DNA from: Clostridia bacterium
GTDB lineage: Bacteria; Bacillota_A; Clostridia; Christensenellales; Aristaeellaceae
Reading direction: 5' to 3'
NCBI GenBank assembly: GCA_017620455.1
Contig: JAFZQK010000039.1
Span: 1-19,419 of the forward strand
DNA length: 19,419 nt
The position numbers and the translations under genes were made by a program. The notes under the pieces were generated by a model. It was not told the origin of the DNA and did no database searches. It was given only the letters and a program-made list of their open reading frames with translations. The stretch's first letter is position 1; each line of letters starts with the position of its first letter. Shown piece by piece: positions 14,296 to 19,419 of the stretch.

Positions 14296-15267
14296 TTAGG
14301 GAATATACCCGAACGCCACGGCGGCCACGGCCCAGCCCGTGTTGTCCAGCCCCGCGCTGACGCTGCCCTCCGCCGGGACGGAAACGGTCAGAGCGCCGTC
14401 CGCCGGGAAGCAGTACACCGCGGCCCAGGGCACGCCGCTGTGCAGCAGGGTGATTTTCCCTTCCCGGTGGAGCAGGGAAAGATAGTCCTCCAGCCCCAGG
14501 CCCAGGATATGCATGGCGGTGGCGTGGATGCGGCCGGTGTACAGCAGATGGATGTTTTCGCAGTTCCCTTCCCCGCGGCTCCCGGGGGCGTAGCGGCGGA
14601 TGAAGCCGTAGCGCCACATGTTCCCGGCCAGCCATTCCCCGGTTTCACTGCGCAGCAGGGGGTCGGCCCGGCTCATGTTCAGGGGGCCCAGCAGCCGGAT
14701 ATCCAGGGAAAGCCCCGTGCGGTGATCGCTTTCGGCGGGGCCGGGGGCGGCCGTCACGGCGCTGTTCAGGGCTTCGCTGACGGGCAGGATGCCGGTGTAG
14801 CGCCGCAGGGCGTCCCGGCGGCGGTCCTCCATCTGGGCGGCGGAAAGCGCGCCCTCGGTGATCCGCACGTCCCGGCTGAAGGGATGATCGAATTCCATGG
14901 CGCACAGGGCGTAGATCACCTCCTCCCGGAGCGCCGCGGTTTCCTCCGCGTTGAGATACGCGCCCACCATGGCGGTGACGGTGCGGGTGCTGGGGGCGGG
15001 ATAGGCGCCGTCCAGGGGATGCTGCGGGCTGATCAGCGCCGCTTCGCCCAGGGCCATGTCTTTTCCCCGCAGCAAGGTCTTTTTTCCCGCGGCGTCCACC
15101 GCGCCCCGGCGCACCTCCCATTCCTCCGCCCGGGCGAGGACGGGGGATGTTTCCTTCGCGGCGGTCAGGGTGAACGCCGCCCCCGCGCCCAGCAGCAGAA
15201 GCGCGCCCAGCAGCAAAAGCGCAAACCATCGGGGACGGGGACGGAAAGGAACGGATTTCGTCTGCAT
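14296..15267 (-). CDS. Membrane-anchored VanY-type D-Ala-D-Ala carboxypeptidase
   Basis: The product has 323 residues: a basic N terminus, one transmembrane helix or uncleaved signal (~13-36), then an extracellular VanY/LdcB-like peptidase. The zinc site is visible as His182 and Asp189 in SDHRTGLSLDI, with Glu237 and His240 in CENIHLLYTG; the usual ExWHYRYVG motif is changed to ENIHLLYTG, while the preceding YGFIRRYAPGS is conserved. A C-terminal extension (~268-323) of small strands (VPWAAVYCFPADG, AGLDNTGWAV) follows. It would trim D-amino acids from peptidoglycan stem peptides. ATG 15267 has CAGGAGG about ten bases upstream. It converges on the DUF4340 gene with no terminator between and is divergent from galM; no clear promoter was found. 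Confidence 0.87.
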   Translation of the reverse strand: MQTKSVPFRPRPRWFALLLLGALLLLGAGAAFTLTAAKETSPVLARAEEWEVRRGAVDAAGKKTLLRGKDMALGEAALISPQHPLDGAYPAPSTRTVTAMVGAYLNAEETAALREEVIYALCAMEFDHPFSRDVRITEGALSAAQMEDRRRDALRRYTGILPVSEALNSAVTAAPGPAESDHRTGLSLDIRLLGPLNMSRADPLLRSETGEWLAGNMWRYGFIRRYAPGSRGEGNCENIHLLYTGRIHATAMHILGLGLEDYLSLLHREGKITLLHSGVPWAAVYCFPADGALTVSVPAEGSVSAGLDNTGWAVAAVAFGYIP

Positions 15268-15322
15268 GGATTCATCGCCTCCTGAATGGCATCAGTTTTT
15301 CCGTTTCATAGAAAATTTATGC

Positions 15323-15351
15323 TTTTCAAGCGGCAGAAAATGGCATATAAT
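15323..15351 (+). promoter_or_regulatory. Sigma-A promoter of galM
   Basis: TTTTCA (15323-15328), a 17-base spacer and a perfect TATAAT (15346-15351). Transcription would begin near 15358, giving a leader of about 37 bases. In that leader AACGC-ATAA-GCGTT (15364-15377) forms a short inverted repeat, a possible operator or small hairpin before the GAGGAGG ribosome site. Confidence 0.75.
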
Positions 15352-15394
15352 AATCACGTAAGCAACGCATAAGCGTTTCGAGGAGGAATACGGC

Positions 15395-16447
15395 ATGAGC
15401 ATCACCATGAAGCCCTTCGGCATCGACCAGATCGGCCGTCCAATGACGCTGTATACCCTGACGAATAAAAACGGCGCGTCCGTCTCCGTGCTGGATTTCG
15501 GCGCGCATCTGGTGTCCGTCCGGGTGCCGGACCGGGAAGGAAGGCTTGCCGACGTGTGCCTGGGCTTTGACACCCTGGAGGAATACGATCAGAAGCCCGG
15601 CTTCCTGGGCGCCATCGTGGGGCGCTACGGCAACCGCATCGGCGGCAGCCGCTTTTCCCTGAACGGGCAGGAATATTCCCTGTTCCCCAACGACGGGAAA
15701 AACAGCCTTCACGGCGGCCGCGAGGGCTTTGACAAGAAATGGTGGAAGGGGCAGACCCTGGAGGCCGATGGCGAGGACGCCCTGGTGCTCACCTACGTGG
15801 CCCACGACGGCGAGGAAGGATACCCCGGAAAGCTGCGGGTGCAGGTGACCTACGCCTGGGACGATCAAAACGCCCTGACCATCCGGTATCTTGCCCAGTC
15901 CGACAAGGACACCGTGGTGAACCTGACCAACCACGCTTACTGGAACCTGGCGGGGGCCGGGGCGGGGAACATCCTGGACCATACGCTGCAGATCAACGCC
16001 GACTGCGTCACCGACGTGGACGACGAATTGATCCCCAACGGAAAATATGCGGACGTGGCCGGCACGCCCCTGGACCTGCGCGCGCCCACCCGCATCGGCG
16101 ACGGCATCGCCCGGATGGGGGAATGCCACCTGATGGAGAACGTGGCGGGCTACGATATCAACTACGTGCTCCGGGGCGAAGGCATGAAGGAAGCCGCCGT
16201 GCTCTATGACGCCGGCAGCGGCCGGGAAATGCGGGTGCTGACCGAGGAGCCGGGCATCCAGTTCTACAGCGCCCAGACCATGGATCAGACCGGTAAGGGC
16301 GGCGCGCATTACGGCAATTTCGCCGGGGCCGCGCTGGAGACCCAGCATTACCCCGACAGCCCCAATCATCCGGAATTTCCCTCCACCGTCCTCAAGGCGG
16401 GGGACGTATACAAGACCGCGACGGTGTATGCCTTCTCCGTTCGCTGA
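15395..16447 (+). CDS. galM: Aldose 1-epimerase (mutarotase)
   Basis: This 350-residue enzyme interconverts alpha and beta anomers of galactose or glucose and feeds the Leloir pathway. Conserved parts are VGRYGNRI (Arg81), NSLHGGREGFDKKWW (His106), the catalytic acid His180 in VNLTNHAYWNLAG, substrate-binding Asp253 in GYDINYVL, and the catalytic base Glu315 in ALETQHYPDSPNHP. Length is normal. ATG 15395 has GAGGAGG eight bases upstream; a second ATG at 15407 is less well placed. It appears to be a single-gene transcript with its own promoter and terminator. No galK, galT or galE lies within the window. Confidence 0.97.
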   Translation: MSITMKPFGIDQIGRPMTLYTLTNKNGASVSVLDFGAHLVSVRVPDREGRLADVCLGFDTLEEYDQKPGFLGAIVGRYGNRIGGSRFSLNGQEYSLFPNDGKNSLHGGREGFDKKWWKGQTLEADGEDALVLTYVAHDGEEGYPGKLRVQVTYAWDDQNALTIRYLAQSDKDTVVNLTNHAYWNLAGAGAGNILDHTLQINADCVTDVDDELIPNGKYADVAGTPLDLRAPTRIGDGIARMGECHLMENVAGYDINYVLRGEGMKEAAVLYDAGSGREMRVLTEEPGIQFYSAQTMDQTGKGGAHYGNFAGAALETQHYPDSPNHPEFPSTVLKAGDVYKTATVYAFSVR

Positions 16448-16460
16448 GAGGAAAAACGAA

Positions 16461-16490
16461 GCCGGGCCCGGACGGGGTCCGGCATTTTTA
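16461..16490 (+). terminator. Rho-independent terminator after galM
   Basis: Arms GCCGGGCCC (16461-16469) and GGGTCCGGC (16475-16483) pair over nine positions with one G-U wobble and a five-base loop, followed by ATTTTTA. It lies 14 bases after the galM stop. Confidence 0.92.
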
Positions 16491-16636
16491 TGGAAAATAT
16501 GATGCGGGCGGCATAAACCGCCGGGGAAGGCCATATATAGTACAGACGGGGCAAAGGGGGCGTTTGTTTCGCTTTGCGCGAAAAAGAAAGAAAATTGTAA
16601 CCAGTGTAAAACACGCGGTTTTTGCCCCGGCATCTA
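16491..16636. other. Non-coding stretch upstream of the SH3b gene promoter
   Basis: No gene with a plausible start was found here. It holds two short inverted repeats: GGCGG-CATAAA-CCGCC around 16508-16523 and TTTCGC-TTTGC-GCGAAA at 16567-16583. Composition is patchy, with an AT-rich purine run near 16581-16600, so it may hold regulator sites for the SH3b gene, but nothing matches a known riboswitch or small RNA that I can recognise. Confidence 0.35.
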
Positions 16637-16665
16637 TTGGAATCCATGGCGGGATATGGTATACT
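16637..16665 (+). promoter_or_regulatory. Extended -10 sigma-A promoter of the SH3b protein gene
   Basis: TTGGAA (16637-16642), a 17-base spacer and TATACT (16660-16665) preceded by TGG, an extended -10. The start of transcription near 16672 gives a leader of about 45 bases. Confidence 0.82.
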
Positions 16666-16716
16666 TATCATCAAGCAGGCAGGCCCTGCGCATCCCTGAA
16701 AGGAAGCGAGAGGATT

Positions 16717-18045
16717 ATGAAAAAGCTGATCAGGATCGTTTTCGTGCTGGCGCTGCTATCGGCGCTGGCGCTGCCGCTGACCGCGGCCCTGGCGGAAGAT
16801 ACCACCATGTATGTGCGCACCGGCAATACCGGGCGGCTGCACCTGCGCACCCAGCCCAGCGTGCAGGCTGCGTCTCTGGGGCTGTACGCCAACGGCACCC
16901 CCGTTACGGTGCACAGCACCCAGAACGGCTGGGCCACTGTGACGGTGGGCGGCCAGAACGGCTTTATGCTCCTGAGCTGCCTTTCCGCCGTTCCTCCCGT
17001 GAGGCCCGTTCCCACGACCGTGCCCTGGACGGTGGTAACTCCTGTGCCGACGGAGGATACCACCCTGTACGTCCGGACCGGCAACACGGGCAAGCTGCAC
17101 CTGCGGGAACAGCCCACCACCGCGTCCCGGTCGCTGGGGCTGTTCCCCAACGGCACCGCGGTGCAGGTGACGGCCCGGGTGGGCAATTTCGCTTTCGTCC
17201 GGGTGGGCGGACTGCAGGGCTATATGATGCTGCAGTTCCTTTCCGGCAATTCCCCGGCGCCGGCGCCCCAGCCCGGGCAGCCGACCCCTCCGCCCTTTGA
17301 TCCCGCCAGGGCCACCACGCTGTACGTCTGGACCGGCAATTCCGGCAAGCTGCATCTGCGGGAAGCGACCAGCACTTCGTCCCGGTCCCTGGGGCTGTTC
17401 CCCAACGGCACCGCGGTGCTGGCCATCCCCCTGGGCAACGGCTGGGCCCAGGTGCAGGTGGGCGGGCTGCAGGGCTATATGATGATGGGCTTCCTGTCCA
17501 CGGTCAACGGCGGCCCGGCCCCCGTGCCCTCCCCTGTGCCCGTAGTGTCCCCCACGCCAGAGCCGGGCACCAGCCCCGCGCCTGCCCCCGTGGCGGTGAC
17601 CATGTATGTGGCCACCGGGAATTCGGGCAAGCTGCACCTGCGGGAGAACGTCAGCATGTCCTCCGCGTCCCTGGGCCTGTATCCCAACGGCACCGCCGTC
17701 TCCGTATGGAACACGGTGGGCAACTGGTGCCAGGTGACGGTGGCGGGGCAGAACGGCTATATGATGCGCCAGTTCCTGACCACCACGCCTCCCGGCGTCG
17801 TGGTGACGCCCACTCCGGTCCCCGGCACCACTCCCGGGCCGACCCCCGTGCCCGGCACCGCCACCGTGACCCAGCCCAACAATTCCTTCGTGAACCTGCG
17901 CTCCCGTCCCCACAGCGAGGAGGACAACGTCATCGCCAAGATCCCCAGCGGCACGGTGGTAGAGCTGCTGGAAAGGGGAGAAACCTGGTGCCGCATCCGG
18001 GTGAACGGCCAGGAGGGTTGGATGATCTCCTGGTATCTCAAGTGA
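16717..18045 (+). CDS. Secreted protein with five SH3b domains and proline-rich linkers
   Basis: The product has 442 residues. A signal peptide (1-26, KK start, hydrophobic core, cleavage expected after ALA before EDTT) is followed by five bacterial SH3 repeats at about 29-90, 115-176, 200-261, 295-355 and 383-442. Repeats 1-4 share MYVRTGNTGKLHLRE-like openings, LGLFPNGTAV centres and GGLQGYMM ends; repeat 5 is divergent (FVNLRSRPHSEEDNVIAKI) but keeps the fold signature. Linkers are rich in P, T and V (for example TPTPVPGTTPGPTPVPG). No catalytic domain, sortase motif or membrane anchor is present. SH3b domains usually bind peptidoglycan, so it is probably a wall-associated structural or targeting protein. 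ATG 16717 follows AAAGGAAGCGAGAGG. A single-gene unit with its own promoter and terminator. Confidence 0.93.
   Translation: MKKLIRIVFVLALLSALALPLTAALAEDTTMYVRTGNTGRLHLRTQPSVQAASLGLYANGTPVTVHSTQNGWATVTVGGQNGFMLLSCLSAVPPVRPVPTTVPWTVVTPVPTEDTTLYVRTGNTGKLHLREQPTTASRSLGLFPNGTAVQVTARVGNFAFVRVGGLQGYMMLQFLSGNSPAPAPQPGQPTPPPFDPARATTLYVWTGNSGKLHLREATSTSSRSLGLFPNGTAVLAIPLGNGWAQVQVGGLQGYMMMGFLSTVNGGPAPVPSPVPVVSPTPEPGTSPAPAPVAVTMYVATGNSGKLHLRENVSMSSASLGLYPNGTAVSVWNTVGNWCQVTVAGQNGYMMRQFLTTTPPGVVVTPTPVPGTTPGPTPVPGTATVTQPNNSFVNLRSRPHSEEDNVIAKIPSGTVVELLERGETWCRIRVNGQEGWMISWYLK
16801..18042 (+). repeat. Tandem SH3b-coding repeats
   Basis: Five related units begin near 16801, 17059, 17314, 17599 and 17863, each about 180-190 bases of domain followed by a linker of variable length. 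Units 2 and 3 are closest in sequence (shared CGGTCNCTGGGGCTGTTCCC block and GGGCTATATGATG ends), which suggests duplication within the gene. Such repeats can expand or contract by recombination. Confidence 0.85.
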
Positions 18046-18084
18046 TCGGGAGCGGATCGGTTTTCTGAAAAAAACACAATAAAA

Positions 18085-18136
18085 GCGCGCATGCGTGCGC
18101 GCCGCGGGCCCCGGGGCTTTTCCCCCGGGGCTTTTT
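18085..18136 (+). terminator. Double-hairpin terminator after the SH3b gene
   Basis: A GC-alternating hairpin (GCGCGCA 18085-18091, loop TGCG, TGCGCGC 18096-18102) is followed by a canonical terminator: GCCCCGGGG (18108-18116), a six-base loop, CCCCGGGGC (18123-18131) and TTTTT. It separates the SH3b gene from the regulator promoter that begins 34 bases later. Confidence 0.92.
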
Positions 18137-18169
18137 GCCGGAAAAACGGGAAAAAACGAAAAAGGGTTA

Positions 18170-18198
18170 TTGACACGGGGCCGTATCTGTGGTTTAAT
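18170..18198 (+). promoter_or_regulatory. Sigma-A promoter of the XRE-cupin regulator / potA operon
   Basis: A perfect TTGACA (18170-18175), a 17-base spacer and TTTAAT (18193-18198) preceded by TGG, an extended -10. Transcription would start near 18205, directly in front of the two palindromic sites. Confidence 0.88.
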
Positions 18199-18213
18199 GT
18201 TTTCTGCTGAAAA

Positions 18214-18264
18214 GTTTAGTTTTTCTAAACCGACGGCTGAGGAAAATGTTTAGTTTATCTAAAC
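18214..18264. promoter_or_regulatory. Tandem palindromic operators, GTTTAG-N5-CTAAAC twice
   Basis: Two 17-base palindromes, GTTTAGTTTTTCTAAAC (18214-18230) and GTTTAGTTTATCTAAAC (18248-18264), lie 34 bases apart centre to centre, downstream of the predicted transcription start and before the regulator gene. They differ at one spacer base. A spacing of 34 bases is close to three helical turns, so two dimers could sit near the same DNA face. Autorepression by the encoded XRE-cupin protein is the simplest reading (inference). Confidence 0.82.
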
Positions 18265-18291
18265 TTATCTGTGGGAAAGGGGGGGACGCGG

Positions 18292-18834
18292 GTGAAGATC
18301 GGTGAAAAGCTCAAGCAGCTGCGGCTGCAGCGGCAGCTGACCCAGGAAGAAGTGGCGGACCGGTGCGAGCTGAGCAAGGGGTTCATTTCCCAGGTGGAAA
18401 GGGACCTGGCCTCGCCCTCCATCGCCACGCTGACGGACATGCTGGAATGCCTGGGCAGCAATCTCAAGGATTTCTTCTCCGAAACGGGGGACGAAAAATA
18501 CGTCTTTTCCCGGAACGACATGTTCGTCAAGGAAGACGGGGAAACCCTCCGCGGCAGCATCACCTGGCTGGTGCCCAGCGCCCAGAAGAACGACATGGAG
18601 CCCATCCTGGTGGAGCTGGGGGAAGGCGGCCGCACCCAGGAGCTGCCCCCCCACGAGGGAGAAGAATTCGGCTACGTGCTGGGGGGCACCCTGACGCTGC
18701 ACGTGGACGGAAAGATGCTGCGGGTCCGGGCGGGGGAAAGCTTTTCCCTGCATCCCGGCGCGGTGCATTGGGTGGAAAACACGGGGAAGCGCAAGGCCCA
18801 GCTGCTCTGGGTGTCCACGCCGCCCACATTCTGA
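18292..18834 (+). CDS. XRE-family HTH and cupin transcriptional regulator, PuuR-like
   Basis: The product has 180 residues. An N-terminal XRE helix-turn-helix (about 3-60: KIGEKLKQLRLQRQLTQEEVADRCELSKGFISQVERD) is joined to a C-terminal cupin_2 sensor (about 105-175: PPHEGEEFGYVLGGTLTLHVDG and LHPGAVHWVENTG). The GTG at 18292 is preferred: it lies about seven bases after AAGGGGGG and gives the typical (M)KIGEKLKQLR start; the upstream GTG at 18271 has no ribosome site. potA follows after 18 bases. Regulators of this architecture placed before pot genes are known in Clostridia and are thought to sense polyamines, by analogy with PuuR. The paired palindromes upstream support autoregulation. Confidence 0.93.
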   Translation: MKIGEKLKQLRLQRQLTQEEVADRCELSKGFISQVERDLASPSIATLTDMLECLGSNLKDFFSETGDEKYVFSRNDMFVKEDGETLRGSITWLVPSAQKNDMEPILVELGEGGRTQELPPHEGEEFGYVLGGTLTLHVDGKMLRVRAGESFSLHPGAVHWVENTGKRKAQLLWVSTPPTF

Positions 18835-18852
18835 TCAAGGGGGATCCGCACG

Positions 18853-19419
18853 ATGGAAGACAAGCGCCTCATCACCCTGGAGGATATTTCAAAGGCCTAC
18901 GACGGCGTCACGGTGCTCAACCACATCAACCTCTACATCCGTCAGAAGGAATTCGTCACCCTGCTGGGCCCCTCCGGCTGCGGGAAGACCACCACGCTGC
19001 GCATCATCGGCGGCTTTGAAAGGGCCGACAGCGGCCGGGTGATCTTCGACGGCCAGGATATTTCCGATATCCCGCCCTACAAGCGCCGGGTGAACACGGT
19101 GTTCCAGAAGTACGCCCTGTTTCCCCATCTGAACGTGAAGGACAACATCGCCTTCGGGCTCAAGATCAAAAAAATGTCCGCGGCGGAGATCCAGAAAAAA
19201 GTGGATTACATGCTGGATCTGGTGAACCTGTCCGGCTTCGGCAAGCGCAGCGTGGAATCCCTCTCCGGCGGGCAGCAGCAGCGCATCGCCATCGCAAGGG
19301 CTCTGGTCAACGAGCCCGAGGTGCTTTTGCTGGACGAACCCTTGGGCGCGCTTGACCTGAAGCTCCGCAAGGAAATGCAGCTGGAGCTGAAAGCCATGCA
19401 GCAGCGCCTGGGCATCACC
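18853..19419 (+). CDS. potA: Spermidine/putrescine ABC transporter ATP-binding protein (3' end missing)
   Basis: The first 189 residues of the polyamine importer ATPase are present; the reading frame runs off the window end. Visible motifs are Walker [14 protein letters not shown] (~39-51), Q-loop [15 protein letters not shown], signature [15 protein letters not shown] and Walker [21 protein letters not shown]. The sequence breaks off just before the expected H-loop (TFIYVTHDQ). The [11 protein letters not shown] and [12 protein letters not shown] segments are typical of PotA rather than sugar-type ATPases. AGGGGG lies upstream of ATG 18853. potB, potC and potD are expected downstream, outside the window. 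It shares the promoter and operators of the XRE-cupin gene. Confidence 0.93.
   Translation, partial: MEDKRLITLEDISKAYDGVTVLNHINLYIRQKEFVTLLGPSGCGKTTTLRIIGGFERADSGRVIFDGQDISDIPPYKRRVNTVFQKYALFPHLNVKDNIAFGLKIKKMSAAEIQKKVDYMLDLVNLSGFGKRSVESLSGGQQQRIAIARALVNEPEVLLLDEPLGALDLKLRKEMQLELKAMQQRLGIT

Noticed and set aside
12746..14635. Long open frame (629 codons) on the minus strand across the DUF4340 and VanY regions
   Set aside because: It runs antisense through DUF4340 and out of frame through VanY, with biased composition and no domain.
15268..15322. Minus-strand promoter for the VanY-like gene
   Set aside because: TTGAAA and TATGAA occur but only 13 bases apart, and other pairs are poor. Not good enough to call.
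15326..16633. Minus-strand open frame (435 codons) antisense to galM
   Set aside because: galM on the plus strand has all catalytic residues, a promoter and a terminator. The antisense frame has none of these.
1..19419. Possible circular molecule, because both ends lie in ABC ATPase genes
   Set aside because: The left end is a UgpC/MsmK-type C terminus and the right end a PotA-type N terminus. The junction would duplicate and misjoin residues (QRLGIT against ITKLHQRLQTTF), so they are two genes cut by the window.

Overview
The window looks like a chromosomal segment of a GC-rich Clostridia-type member of the Bacillota. The reasons are strong AGGAGG-type ribosome binding sites, sigma-A promoters with extended -10 elements, rubrerythrin, a DUF3343/cysteine desulfurase pair, an XRE-cupin regulator placed before potA, and modular SH3b surface proteins with PTPxP linkers. 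Placement near Christensenellales or Oscillospirales is an inference and was not tested. No rRNA, tRNA, CRISPR array, transposase or phage gene was recognised. Both window ends cut through ABC-transporter ATPase genes. These are two different genes, not one gene wrapping round.

Layout. 1-640: 3' end of a MalK/UgpC/MsmK-type sugar importer ATPase and its terminator. 703-2213: ECF sigma factor overlapping a membrane-anchored, probable anti-sigma partner. 2341-6693 (minus): MoxR AAA+ ATPase, DUF58 protein and TgpA-like transglutaminase, with overlapping genes and one good promoter. 6846-8584 (minus): EF2568-type cysteine desulfurase followed by rubrerythrin. 8666-8938 (plus): DUF3343 protein, divergent from the desulfurase across a 17-bp palindrome. 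8997-9482 (minus): small one-pass membrane protein of unknown function. 9707-14293 (plus): GldA/GldF/GldG-like ABC-2 exporter genes plus a DUF4340 protein. 14296-15267 (minus): membrane-anchored VanY-type carboxypeptidase. 15395-16447 (plus): galM. 16717-18045 (plus): secreted protein with five SH3b domains. 18292-end (plus): XRE-cupin regulator and the start of potA.

How the genes fit together. Much of the window concerns the cell envelope: an ECF switch, MoxR-DUF58-transglutaminase, an ABC-2/GldG/DUF4340 complex, a VanY peptidase and an SH3b wall-binding protein. Metabolic parts are sugar uptake and galactose mutarotation, sulfur (or selenium) mobilisation with peroxide defence, and polyamine uptake under a probably autoregulated repressor.

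The most noteworthy non-coding signals are: two GTTTAG-N5-CTAAAC palindromes just after the regulator-potA promoter; a mirrored pair of promoters at 9570-9667 sharing AACGGGCC-N9-TATAAT; and a terminator hairpin at 6777-6809 whose loop and 3' arm carry the -35 element of the moxR promoter. I did not find a clearly new multi-gene system. The candidates are modest and marked as such.
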